From NIOZ-UU13 sp041862635 (lineage in GTDB: Bacteria; Planctomycetota; Phycisphaerae; Sedimentisphaerales; Anaerobacaceae), in assembly GCA_041862635.1 (NCBI GenBank), contig JBGVTO010000043.1, positions 1 through 64,000 on the forward strand: a DNA stretch of 64,000 bases, given 5' to 3'. This document shows, one piece after another, positions 8,351 through 16,243 of the stretch (its first letter is position 1; the number at the start of each line of letters is the position of its first letter). The position numbers and the translations under genes are program-made. The notes beneath the pieces are model-generated. The model was given only the letters and a program-made list of their open reading frames with translations, was not told where the DNA came from and searched no databases.

Positions 8351-9391
8351 ATGGCATTGACGGGTAAACAAAAAGCTGCAATGTTGTTGATGAGTCTGGA
8401 TACGGTAACTGCTTCTGAGCTTCTCAAAGGTGTTGATACCGAAATGGTACAGGAATTGGCAGTGGAATTGGCACATCTTGATGCCGCTGGTTCCAGCAGG
8501 AACAAGCAGAGCTTGAAACTTACCCGGCAGTTCTGTAATTCACTGCAGACCAACCAAGGTTTTCGTCTTAAGGGCTTCCTAAAAGAATTATTGAAGAGTG
8601 CCGTAGGTGATGAGAAGACAGAGCAGATCCAGACCGGAATACAGGAACTGCTGTGCAAAGACGACCCTTTCATATCTATTCGTTCCGCCGACTCTCAAAC
8701 AGTAGCAAAAATTCTGAGGAATGAGCACCCTCAGACTGCTGCGGTCGTTTTATCAGAACTGCCGGTGGAGAAAAACGCAGAGGTGCTCAGCTTTTTGGAT
8801 TGGGGTATCCGAGTTTGTGTTGTCAGCAGGATGAGCAGTTGTGGAGTTATGAGCGCCGAAGCAAAAACACGGATAGCAGAAACAGTTTGCAGATGTCTTG
8901 AGGCTGTTGCTGCCCCCGTGCTTTCTTGCGAAAGCAAGAACGGGGGCGCAGGTGGATCTTTACCAGCACAGTTTGAACCGTCTTTGAGAAAATTGGCTGT
9001 TCTTTTGAGAAACCTGGTTAAAGAGATTCGAGATGGTCTGCTTGGCGCCATACAGGGAAAAAACAGGCAGGCAGGTGAAATGGTAGCTGACTTGATGATA
9101 GTATGGGAGGATATTCCGCACATTGCTGACAGGTCGTTGAAAGAGGCCATGAGACAAATTGATGTAAGGAAGTTAGGGCTGGCATTGGTCAAGGCCGACG
9201 ATAGATTCTTTCGGAAAATGAAATCCAATATCTCTGAGCCAATGGCTGTTATGCTGGAAGAGGAAGCGATATTTATGTCAGCTTACAAAAAGAAAGATGT
9301 TGAAGAAGCCAGAGAGGAAATTATCCGGGTCTTGCGCGAAATGAATGAGAGAGGTGAGATTGCATTTATAGAGGAAGAATCCAATGCTTGA
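8351..9391 (+). CDS. fliG: Flagellar motor switch protein FliG, first (divergent) paralogue
   Basis: 346 residues from the ATG at 8351, where FliG similarity begins (MALTGKQKAAMLLMSLDTVT). FliG is the rotor protein that contacts the MotA stator. The middle-domain EHPQ motif is present (NEHPQTAAVVLSELP, ~120-135). The C-terminal torque helix keeps the charged pattern VWEDIPHIADRSLKEAMRQI (~250-269). Several conserved positions differ from the neighbouring second FliG, and a 12-codon palindromic insertion (8912-8947) sits between the middle and C-terminal domains. It could form a mixed C-ring with FliG2 or have a separate role. Reads as an intact gene. Confidence 0.85.
   Translation: MALTGKQKAAMLLMSLDTVTASELLKGVDTEMVQELAVELAHLDAAGSSRNKQSLKLTRQFCNSLQTNQGFRLKGFLKELLKSAVGDEKTEQIQTGIQELLCKDDPFISIRSADSQTVAKILRNEHPQTAAVVLSELPVEKNAEVLSFLDWGIRVCVVSRMSSCGVMSAEAKTRIAETVCRCLEAVAAPVLSCESKNGGAGGSLPAQFEPSLRKLAVLLRNLVKEIRDGLLGAIQGKNRQAGEMVADLMIVWEDIPHIADRSLKEAMRQIDVRKLGLALVKADDRFFRKMKSNISEPMAVMLEEEAIFMSAYKKKDVEEAREEIIRVLREMNERGEIAFIEEESNA
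8912..8947 (+). repeat. In-frame palindromic 36-base element inside fliG1
   Basis: GCCCCCG (8912-8918) pairs with CGGGGGC (8941-8947), with an inner CTTGC-GAAA-GCAAG stem-tetraloop at 8925-8938. The element is exactly 12 codons (APVLSCESKNGG) and in phase. FliG2 has no matching segment. It looks like a palindromic repeat that inserted into a linker and was tolerated as coding sequence. Confidence 0.65.
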
Positions 9392-9476
9392 CAGAATTTC
9401 AGGCCAATATTGCCGGTAGTAAAAAATCGCTGGAAAGATATTAGCGTGAAAAATTCAAAAAAGGATTAAGTAAGCG

Positions 9477-10478
9477 ATGTTGACGGGTAAACAAAAAGCT
9501 GCGATGTTGTTGATGGGTCTGGATGGTGCAACTGCTACTGAGCTGCTCAAGGGACTTAATGCCGAAGAAATTCAGGAGATTGCTATGGAGCTTGCGCGAA
9601 TCGACGCATCGAAGCAGGGCGATGCCAGAGAACAAGCGAAAGTTGCCCATGAGTTCTGTAGCTCACTTCAAAAAAAGCAAACTTATAGATTTAATATGAA
9701 AACTTTTTTCGACGAATTGCTTGTAAACGTCCTTGACAAAGATAGGGCCGAGCAAATCCAGTCCCGGGTTAAAAAGGCTACGGGAAATAAAGACCTGTTT
9801 ATAGATATTCGCTTGGCAAGCACGGACGAATTAGTTCTTGCATTGGAAGGTGAACATCCACAGACGATAGCTGTGGTGCTGTCAGAGCTAACTCCAAAGA
9901 AAAGCCAGGATGTCCTGTCGCGTTTGAGCGAAGAAGCTCGACTTAAAGCTGTGTGCAGGATGACGAATCCGGAACTGGTGGGCAGCGGAGTGAAGCAGCG
10001 GATCGCATTTACATTTAGCGAACGGCTGGAGAGTTTCAAAGGAGAGGCTCTTCCGGAGAAACCGGAGCAGACTCTACGAAAACTGGCTATTGTATTAAGT
10101 GGTCTGGAAAAAGACCTGCGAGACCGAATGCTTGACGAGCTCAGCAAGCACGATGAGGAAACTTCCACTATGGTAAGGCGTTTGATGATAACCTGGGAAG
10201 ACATTCCGTCAATAGCAGACAGGTCTATGCAGGAAGCGCTGCGAGCCGTGGAGCCGAGCAGATTAGCGGTGGCGCTTTATGGAGCTGATGAAGAAATTAT
10301 ACAAAAGATACGCTCAAATATATCTGAGCGGGCTGTGGCTATGCTTGACGAAGAAATTTCACTGATGCAGGAGCCACTGGCAAAAGAAGTTCTTGATGCC
10401 AGAGAAGAGGTTGTCGGTCCGCTGCGAGATGCCAATGAGGAGGGTAAACTTAGACTTAGTAGGGCGGTAACGGAATGA
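9477..10478 (+). CDS. fliG: Flagellar motor switch protein FliG, second paralogue
   Basis: 333 residues, the usual FliG length. N-terminus MLTGKQKAAMLLMGLDGATA; EHPQ motif (GEHPQTIAVVLSELTPKKSQ, ~121-140); charged torque helix TWEDIPSIADRSMQEALRAV, then NISERAVAMLDEEI. It is closer to canonical FliG than the paralogue 86 bases upstream and is probably the main rotor subunit. The stop overlaps the fliH start (ATGA at 10475-10478), indicating translational coupling. The two copies share an N-terminal LTGKQKAAMLLM block, consistent with tandem duplication. Confidence 0.93.
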   Translation: MLTGKQKAAMLLMGLDGATATELLKGLNAEEIQEIAMELARIDASKQGDAREQAKVAHEFCSSLQKKQTYRFNMKTFFDELLVNVLDKDRAEQIQSRVKKATGNKDLFIDIRLASTDELVLALEGEHPQTIAVVLSELTPKKSQDVLSRLSEEARLKAVCRMTNPELVGSGVKQRIAFTFSERLESFKGEALPEKPEQTLRKLAIVLSGLEKDLRDRMLDELSKHDEETSTMVRRLMITWEDIPSIADRSMQEALRAVEPSRLAVALYGADEEIIQKIRSNISERAVAMLDEEISLMQEPLAKEVLDAREEVVGPLRDANEEGKLRLSRAVTE

Positions 10479-11035
10479 CACAGACGCTTACAGTTCATCT
10501 TGAGAAGCCGATCGCCTCGGCCAAAATTATGGATGATTCTGCCGGTCGTGGCGGAGTCGATTCAGCAGCAAATGCCGAGAGAATTCTGACAAAGGATTCG
10601 GTGGCTCAGAAAACTGCTTTTTCACAGGCTTACCAGGCGCTTAATGCCGTTGTTGCCAAGCTCAACGAATGTTACGACAAAGTATTTGCCGAGCACAAGG
10701 AAGAAATTGCCAAACTTTCGGTGGAAATCGCCAGAAAGATTCTGATGCAAAAAATCGAAGATGGGGACTATGAAATAGAATCTATCGTCAAAGAAGCACT
10801 CAAAAATGCTCCGACGCGCCAGGATATAGTAGTGCATTTGAATCCTGAAGACTGTGCACAATGCCAGAAGGCACAGCAGGATGAAGCAGACGGCGCCTTA
10901 GCCGGCATTAAGTTTGTCTCTGATCCAAATATTGGGCGGGCTGAATGCCTGCTTGAGAGCCCAAAAGGAATAATCGAATCGTTGATTAACGAACATCTGG
11001 AAAGAGTTAGCAAAGCACTTAAAAAGGCAGAATAA
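10475..11035 (+). CDS. fliH: Flagellar export apparatus stator protein FliH
   Basis: 186 residues. FliH dimers bind and regulate the FliI ATPase and tether it to the C-ring. The central helix (EEIAKLSVEIARKILMQKIE, ~86-105) and the C-terminal domain (IVVHLNPEDCAQC; VSDPNIGRAECLLESPKGII) match the FliH/YscL family. Like related proteins it resembles the V/F-ATPase peripheral stalk. It overlaps fliG2 by four bases and is followed three bases later by fliI, so the three are translated as a unit. Confidence 0.88.
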   Translation: MTQTLTVHLEKPIASAKIMDDSAGRGGVDSAANAERILTKDSVAQKTAFSQAYQALNAVVAKLNECYDKVFAEHKEEIAKLSVEIARKILMQKIEDGDYEIESIVKEALKNAPTRQDIVVHLNPEDCAQCQKAQQDEADGALAGIKFVSDPNIGRAECLLESPKGIIESLINEHLERVSKALKKAE

Positions 11036-11038
11036 GTT

Positions 11039-12529
11039 ATGGCTACGAGCCCCGTTAGAAACTCTGCAAAGGGTAATACGACACCGTCAGAAGTCCCTGC
11101 TATTAACAGGAGAGACGAGAGGTGTTTTGATTCTCAGGATTCGATACAAAAAGGAAAGATTTCTAACGGGGCGAGTGAAGTTGGTAACAGTTTGATTGAT
11201 TTCGAGAAGTTTCACTCGGCGCTGCGCAGCGTGAATTTGTTGGATTGTCAGGGTTTTGTAGTCAGGGTTTCCGGCCTGACGGTTGAATCTACCGGTCCGG
11301 CAGTAGGCTTAGGAGAGCTTTGCGGGATCCAGATCCGTGACGGTCGGCGTGTGTTGGCTGAAGTGGTAGGTTTCCAGAATGACCATCTTATCCTGTTACC
11401 ATTGGAGCATATAGATGGTATATCGCCGGGCGATACGGTAACAGCCCGCACTACTCCACGCCATATTACCCTAAGCGAAAGTGTTTTAGGTAGAGTTGTG
11501 AATGGGTTGGGAGAACCTATAGATAATAAAGGGCCGTTAACAGGCGCTGATAAGAAGGCATTGGATGCAAGTAGTCCGCCACCTTTGAGCAGGGAGAAAA
11601 TTACCAGTCCTTTGGCTTTGGGTATCCGGTCGATGGATGGCGTATTAACCTTTGGCAAAGGGCAGCGCGTAGGTATTTTCTCGGGCAGCGGAGTGGGCAA
11701 GAGTGTTCTGCTTGGTGATATTGCCAATTCGAGTGAGGCGAATGTCAATGTCGTGGCGCTGATAGGCGAGCGTGGCAGAGAGGTTCGGGAATTTCTTGAG
11801 GGAGACCTCGGTGCAGAGGGTTTGTCACGCAGCGTGGTTGTTGTTGCCACCTCGGATTCGCCCCCCATTCAGCGAGTGAAGGCGGCGTTCGTGGCTGTTA
11901 CAATTGCCGAATATTTCAGGGACAAGGGCAAAAATGTTTTGTTTATGATGGACTCCCTTACTCGCTTTGCCCAGGCCCAGCGACAAATAGGTCTTGCCGC
12001 AGGTGAGCCCCCGGCGACAAAAGGCTATTGTCCGAGCGTGTTTTCACTAATGCCGAGACTTATTGAACGTTTAGGCTGTTCCGAAACCGGCAGTATTACT
12101 GGAATTTTGACAGTTCTGGTAGAGAACGATGATCTGGCTGACCCGGTGGCTGATAGTGCCAGGAGTCTGCTGGATGGGCATATAGTTCTATCGAGAAAAT
12201 TGGCTGAGAGGGCCCATTATCCTGCTGTGGATATTTTACAGAGTGTCAGCCGATTAATGCCTGCGGTGGTCAGCAAAGAGCACAGACTTGCCGCACAGAA
12301 GCTCAAGGAAATATACGCTATTTATATTGATGCTGAAGACTTGATAAACATTGGGGCGTTTTCGTCGGGCAGCAATCGACGCATTGACGGAGCGATAGCC
12401 TTGATTGACAGGATAAACAGCTTCCTTATTCAGCCTATTCGAGATAGGACAAATTTCAATGAAACCGTCGAGCGATTGACTGCTATTACCCGGTCGTGGG
12501 ATGAGTTGCTGGGTGCCCAAGCCCGGTAA
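11039..12529 (+). CDS. fliI: Flagellum-specific ATPase FliI
   Basis: Hexameric ATPase that energises unfolding and delivery of export substrates. 496 residues: about 65 variable N-terminal residues, then the F1-beta-like fold. Walker A is GIFSGSGVGKSVLLGD (P-loop ~217-223), followed by GERGREVREFLE. Walker B region NVLFMMDSLTRFAQAQRQIG is followed by the type III-specific GEPPATKGYCPSVFSLMPRL. The N-terminal extension is longer than in enteric FliI. A hairpin overlaps the stop codon. Confidence 0.97.
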   Translation: MATSPVRNSAKGNTTPSEVPAINRRDERCFDSQDSIQKGKISNGASEVGNSLIDFEKFHSALRSVNLLDCQGFVVRVSGLTVESTGPAVGLGELCGIQIRDGRRVLAEVVGFQNDHLILLPLEHIDGISPGDTVTARTTPRHITLSESVLGRVVNGLGEPIDNKGPLTGADKKALDASSPPPLSREKITSPLALGIRSMDGVLTFGKGQRVGIFSGSGVGKSVLLGDIANSSEANVNVVALIGERGREVREFLEGDLGAEGLSRSVVVVATSDSPPIQRVKAAFVAVTIAEYFRDKGKNVLFMMDSLTRFAQAQRQIGLAAGEPPATKGYCPSVFSLMPRLIERLGCSETGSITGILTVLVENDDLADPVADSARSLLDGHIVLSRKLAERAHYPAVDILQSVSRLMPAVVSKEHRLAAQKLKEIYAIYIDAEDLINIGAFSSGSNRRIDGAIALIDRINSFLIQPIRDRTNFNETVERLTAITRSWDELLGAQAR

Positions 12530-12547
12530 ATTACGTTCCGGGCACCC
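12511..12547 (+). repeat. Hairpin across the fliI stop codon
   Basis: GGGTGCCC (12511-12518) pairs with GGGCACCC (12540-12547), and CCCGG inside the left arm can alternatively pair with CCGGG on the right. The stop codon TAA (12527-12529) lies in the loop. No T-tract follows, so mRNA stabilisation or processing is more likely than termination. Confidence 0.5.
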
Positions 12548-12601
12548 GTCAGGTATTGAGAGTTGAAAATTGGAAATTAATAGCAAAAAAAAGGCTATTA
12601 A

Positions 12602-13048
12602 ATGAAACGGTTTGTATGGCGGTTACAGCGTGTCCTTGACATAAGGAAAAAGGAAGAAGAAAAAGCCAGAGCAGAATTGCTTGAGCTGACGGAAAGGTTA
12701 GCCCAGACACGAGGCGAGCTGCTGATGCAGCAGAAGATGTTAGAGGATATAATTAATGGTTTAACCGGAGAGAATCCTAAAAAGCGATTAGGCAAGCAAG
12801 AATTTTTTCTAAAGTTTTCGGCGGCAAGTGATGAGCAAATTAAAAAGCTCGAAGATAAAGTGAACGAGCTGGAATCACAACAAAGAGATAAAATTGCCGA
12901 AGTTTTAAAAGTCAGAAGGTTCAAAGAAGGCCTGGAAAAATTACGAACCGAAGCAAAAATGCGGTTTATAAAGGAACAAGAGAAACTTGAGCAAAAACAA
13001 TTGGATGAGGGAGCTACAGTTTCATTTGTTCGAAGAGCGCAAAGTTAG
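12602..13048 (+). CDS. fliJ: Flagellar export chaperone/stalk protein FliJ
   Basis: 148 residues, almost wholly coiled coil with the FliJ opening MKRFVWRLQRVLDIRKKEEE. FliJ inserts in the FliI hexamer like the F1 gamma stalk and couples ATPase to the FlhA gate. Identity rests on position directly after fliI, length and the N-terminal motif; sequence conservation in this family is low. The downstream frame begins right after its stop, sharing the ribosome-binding region. Confidence 0.85.
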   Translation: MKRFVWRLQRVLDIRKKEEEKARAELLELTERLAQTRGELLMQQKMLEDIINGLTGENPKKRLGKQEFFLKFSAASDEQIKKLEDKVNELESQQRDKIAEVLKVRRFKEGLEKLRTEAKMRFIKEQEKLEQKQLDEGATVSFVRRAQS

Positions 13049-13058
13049 GAGAAAACCA

Positions 13059-13781
13059 GTGAGTAAGAAACTGATAATAATCACAGCAGCAGCGGGACTG
13101 GCAAGTTTTGCCGGAGCATTTGTCTTCGGCTGGCTTACTCAACCACCTTTGGCAAGCCATCCCGATGAGTCGGGTGAGCCGGCGCTTGTCGGCGTGGAGA
13201 CTGTTCCGGAATTACCCCAGCTGGGAGTCGGTGTAATAGGTGCTGTTGGCTCGGCTTCCGACAGAGAGAAAAAAGCTATGACGGAAAAGCAACTCAAGAA
13301 TCTTGTCTTTGAGGTCCGGGAAAAAATGCAGGAGTATAACGATAAGCTCCAGAACCTTCAGGTGTGGGAACAGAGATTGCAGAGGGCCCAGGATACGTTA
13401 AAGGAGGACATCAAAAACCTCAATGATCTGCGGGTCGAGCTTACTTTAATCGTCACCGGTCTCAAGGATGAACGCGATAAGCTGCTTAAGAGCAGGCTTG
13501 AGATTGCCCAGACCGAGAAGGCCAACCTGGTATTAATAGCAGCTACCTATGACCAGATGGAGGTGTCCAGTGCCGGCAAGATATTGATTAGCATGTGTAC
13601 CGACCAAACGCAACCTGGCAAGGTTGATAGCAAGGGCAGTGGCTTTGATGAGGCGGTAAAGATTCTGTACTATATGCGCGAAAGGGCCAAAGCCAAACTG
13701 TTGGCTGAGTTAACCACCACTGAACCCAGGCTGGCAGCGTTTCTGACCCAGAGATTAAAAAAGGTAGTTGAAGGAAATTAG
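13059..13781 (+). CDS. MotE-like membrane-anchored coiled-coil protein
   Basis: 240 residues from GTG at 13059, chosen because AGGAG (13047-13051) lies 7 bases upstream; a longer frame from 12987 would overlap fliJ. One N-terminal transmembrane helix (LIIITAAAGLASFAGAFVFG), a coiled coil at ~85-160, then a C-terminal MgtE-N-like helical domain (YDQMEVSSAGKILISM; FDEAVKILYYMRERAKAKLL; TTTEPRLAAFLTQRLKKV). This is the MotE/FlbB-type architecture, a periplasmic chaperone that helps stator proteins assemble in some bacteria. Its place immediately before motA supports a stator role. The name is by architecture, not by a tested hit. Confidence 0.7.
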   Translation: MSKKLIIITAAAGLASFAGAFVFGWLTQPPLASHPDESGEPALVGVETVPELPQLGVGVIGAVGSASDREKKAMTEKQLKNLVFEVREKMQEYNDKLQNLQVWEQRLQRAQDTLKEDIKNLNDLRVELTLIVTGLKDERDKLLKSRLEIAQTEKANLVLIAATYDQMEVSSAGKILISMCTDQTQPGKVDSKGSGFDEAVKILYYMRERAKAKLLAELTTTEPRLAAFLTQRLKKVVEGN

Positions 13782-13785
13782 CCCT

Positions 13786-14556
13786 ATGGATATTGCAACG
13801 ATAATAGGAATACTGCTTGGTTTTATGGTTATTACAACCGCCATTGTTGCTGGTGGTGGTTGGCAGATATTCATCCATATTCCTTCAATGGCCATCACCA
13901 TAGGGGGTATGCTGTGTGCTACGCTCATACATTTTTCGCTGCCGCAGTTTTTGGGAATATTTACGATAGTCAAGAAAACGATCATTGCGAAGGTGCCGTC
14001 ACAGTCGGAGCTGATTCAAAAAATGGTTAATTACGCAGCCATCAATAGACGTGACGGAGCGCTGGCTTTGGAGCAGGAGATTCCCAACTTAGACAATTCA
14101 TTTTTCATCAAGGGCTTGCAGATGCTTGTGGATGGACGGGATGCAGAACAAATTCGGGACTTTATGTCTATAGAGATTCAGTACCTTCAGGACCGCCATT
14201 CGACAGGCAAAAAGATTTTGGAGTTTATGGGGGCGGCCGCTCCTGCTTTTGGGATGATAGGCACACTCATTGGTTTGATTCAGATGCTCAGAAGCCTGGA
14301 TTCACCTGACGCGATTGGTGGAGGAATGGCGGTAGCTTTGCTTACTACTTTTTATGGTGCGTTATCTGCCAATTTGATTTTTATACCATTGGCAGGCAAA
14401 TTGGGGATTTATTCCAAAGCAGAAACAACCGCAATAGAGATGATTGTAGAAGGTATCTGCGCTATTGCACAAGGTGATAACCCGACCATTGTTCGAGAAA
14501 AAATGCAGGCATTTATCTCACAGGGCAGACTGGAAGAAGTAAAGGCTACTGTATAA
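13786..14556 (+). CDS. motA: Flagellar motor stator protein MotA
   Basis: 256 residues from ATG 13786 (a TTG frame six codons earlier is less likely). Four membrane helices: ATIIGILLGFMVITTAIVAG, SMAITIGGMLCATLIHFSL, then the conserved pair APAFGMIGTLIGLIQML and AVALLTTFYGALSANLIFIP. The cytoplasmic loop with charged residues (LVDGRDAEQIRDFMSIEIQY) is where MotA meets FliG. It conducts ions together with MotB. The stop overlaps the motB1 ATG by one base, the expected motA-motB coupling. Confidence 0.95.
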   Translation: MDIATIIGILLGFMVITTAIVAGGGWQIFIHIPSMAITIGGMLCATLIHFSLPQFLGIFTIVKKTIIAKVPSQSELIQKMVNYAAINRRDGALALEQEIPNLDNSFFIKGLQMLVDGRDAEQIRDFMSIEIQYLQDRHSTGKKILEFMGAAAPAFGMIGTLIGLIQMLRSLDSPDAIGGGMAVALLTTFYGALSANLIFIPLAGKLGIYSKAETTAIEMIVEGICAIAQGDNPTIVREKMQAFISQGRLEEVKATV

Positions 14557-15254
14557 TGGGACGTGGGAGCAACAAAGCAGAATCCGATGAGGCTCCAGGT
14601 GCACCGGAATGGATGGTAACTTTCAGTGATTGCATGACGCTGCTGTTAACGTTCTTTGTGCTTCTCTTGAGTTTTTCGTCTTTCGATGAGAAAGTTTTTC
14701 GGAGATTACAAGCTTCTTTTTTTAACGCTCTTCCTGGGATCAACCAGTCAGACGAAGCAAGTAAAGATGCAGTCCTGCCTACAGAGCAAATTGAAGAGAC
14801 ACCGGAACTGGTCAAAGGCAGCGAAAAACCTACTTTGATTAAAGGATTGAAGGATAACTTAAAAGAAGATACGCCCACGGATTTCCGCAGCCGGAAGGTA
14901 TTCTCAATCTCGTCGGAAAGAATCTTTTGGGGTAGAGGTACGCTTATTTCGGCTGAGGGTCGTCGCATTATGACTAAAATGGCGTCATTCTTAAAAGAGG
15001 TACCCACTCGTGTAGTTGTTAACGAAAATGGGCTGGCGAGCGAAGAGGATGCTGAACAGCTTGGTTTGTCACGGGCTTGGGCGGTCATGGAATATCTTAC
15101 AACCGAGCATAACCTCAATAAGAAGTGGTTCAGCATCTCGGCGGCAGGTACTCTGGCTCAAGGGAGCCTCAGAAGTGGTGAGCCGGCCCGTGCGAGTACG
15201 GAACCTGAACGTATTCTTGAGATAGTTTTGTTGGAACGGAGCATTTACAATTGA
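14556..15254 (+). CDS. motB: Stator protein MotB, first paralogue
   Basis: 232 residues. Short cytoplasmic tail, then the single membrane helix EWMVTFSDCMTLLLTFFVLL with the ion-binding aspartate in TFSD, followed by an amphipathic plug segment. The C-terminal OmpA-like domain is degenerate: LSRAWAVMEYLTTEHNL corresponds to the LS--RA--V---L helix, and EPERILEIVLL to the last strand, but the usual GHTD motif is replaced by ENGLAS. Peptidoglycan binding is therefore uncertain. It is coupled to motA (ATAATGGG overlap) and to a second MotB whose TTG start overlaps its stop. Confidence 0.9.
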   Translation: MGRGSNKAESDEAPGAPEWMVTFSDCMTLLLTFFVLLLSFSSFDEKVFRRLQASFFNALPGINQSDEASKDAVLPTEQIEETPELVKGSEKPTLIKGLKDNLKEDTPTDFRSRKVFSISSERIFWGRGTLISAEGRRIMTKMASFLKEVPTRVVVNENGLASEEDAEQLGLSRAWAVMEYLTTEHNLNKKWFSISAAGTLAQGSLRSGEPARASTEPERILEIVLLERSIYN

Positions 15255-16027
15255 AGCGTCGGCAACAGTCAATCGAGGAAAAAGGTCCTAAAGTCCCGGC
15301 ATATATCGTTACGTTTTCAGATATGGTAACGCTGCTGCTGACATTCTTTGTGATGCTGTTGAGCCTTGCGGCTGTACAGGACCCGGAATTATTTAACAGG
15401 GGCCGAGATTCCTTCTCGTTTGCAATTAAAAACTTTGGACTTGGTATGTTATGGGGCAGGAAACTAAGACCCGATTTCGGTAATGTTAAAATCAAGTATT
15501 TCATAAGCAAACCCGATAAGTTTTTTGAAGGCAGGAGCATACATACAAAAGAGGAGGAAATTCGTCAGGTCTTCAATGAGCTGCGCCAGTCTATGAAGAC
15601 CATGCCGTCAGAAATAGCTGCAACGAAAACCGATTTTTCGGTGACTAACATTCGCTTCGCACGGGGAGATGCACGCCTTGATGTCTCGGCAAAGCAGTTC
15701 TTAGGTGGCTTTTGCTCGAATTTGCAGTCCGCCATGGCGGATTCCAGACCGATTAAGCTTTATGTGCTTGGTTTAGCCGATGACCAGGCAACCGAGAAAG
15801 ACCAGTGGATACTTTCAGCTAAGCGGGCCAAGGTAGTGGCGGATTATCTGCGGGGTATTTTGTCTTCGGGGTCAGTTTATCAAACGCAGCGCAGTGCATT
15901 TGGGGGTTGGTCTAAGTGGTCTGTTTATTGGTGGGGAGCTGGGCCGGGAGGTGATTGGGTGCGGCAGGATAGCCCGATTTCAAAACAGTCGCAGATACTA
16001 ATCGCAGTCCTCAGGGCGGACGATTAA
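15251..16027 (+). CDS. motB: Stator protein MotB, second paralogue
   Basis: 258 residues, TTG start at 15251 overlapping the motB1 stop. N-terminal VPAYIVTFSDMVTLLLTFFV again keeps the TFSD ion-binding aspartate. The periplasmic region differs from MotB1: a ~30-residue basic/aromatic segment (KLRPDFGNVKIKYFISKPDK), then a loose OmpA-like fold (SRPIKLYVLGLADDQATEKD; LSAKRAKVVADYLRGIL) ending with a Trp-rich stretch (GGWSKWSVYWWGAGPGGDW). One motA followed by two motB genes suggests a heteromeric MotB pair or alternative stators. Confidence 0.88.
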   Translation: MKRRQQSIEEKGPKVPAYIVTFSDMVTLLLTFFVMLLSLAAVQDPELFNRGRDSFSFAIKNFGLGMLWGRKLRPDFGNVKIKYFISKPDKFFEGRSIHTKEEEIRQVFNELRQSMKTMPSEIAATKTDFSVTNIRFARGDARLDVSAKQFLGGFCSNLQSAMADSRPIKLYVLGLADDQATEKDQWILSAKRAKVVADYLRGILSSGSVYQTQRSAFGGWSKWSVYWWGAGPGGDWVRQDSPISKQSQILIAVLRADD

Positions 16028-16127
16028 TTCGTGACCGTGTTAAGTTTTTCGACAGTTTGTCCGATTATGCGCCAATTCTCGCATCGAAAGTCCTTCTTAC
16101 GGCCTGCTAATGCCCATTTTGGCATTT

Positions 16128-16143
16128 CGGCACACCATTTGCA
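16128..16143 (+). promoter_or_regulatory. Probable sigma-54 promoter of the fliO operon
   Basis: CGGCACACCATTTGCA fits TGGCAC-N5-TTGCW except C for the first T; the invariant GG (16129-16130) and GC (16141-16142) are exactly 10 bases apart. Transcription would start near 16154, before the short-repeat patch and the fliO start. It begins the fliOPQR-flhB block. Confidence 0.72.
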
Positions 16144-16240
16144 CGTGAACTAAAGTGTCTAAAGTTTGGAGTGCCGAAAGTGAACTAAAGTTAACGAAAA
16201 TCGTCACTTTAGGCACTTTAGCTCACTTTGGGTACTTTCT
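16140..16240. repeat. AAAGTGCCTAAAGT short-repeat patch before fliO
   Basis: Mirror-related copies: GTGAACTAAAGTGTCTAAAG at 16145-16164, GTGCCGAAAGTGAACTAAAG at 16171-16190, then the inverse TCACTTTAGGCACTTTAGCT at 16203-16222. Together they can fold as a long AT-rich hairpin in the fliO leader. The same motif recurs near 2918, 16780 and 18330. Confidence 0.75.
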
Positions 16241-16243
16241 AAT

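Noticed and set aside
12987..13058. Longer start for the MotE-like gene overlapping fliJ
   Set aside because: The GTG at 13059 has an AGGAG at correct spacing right after the fliJ stop.
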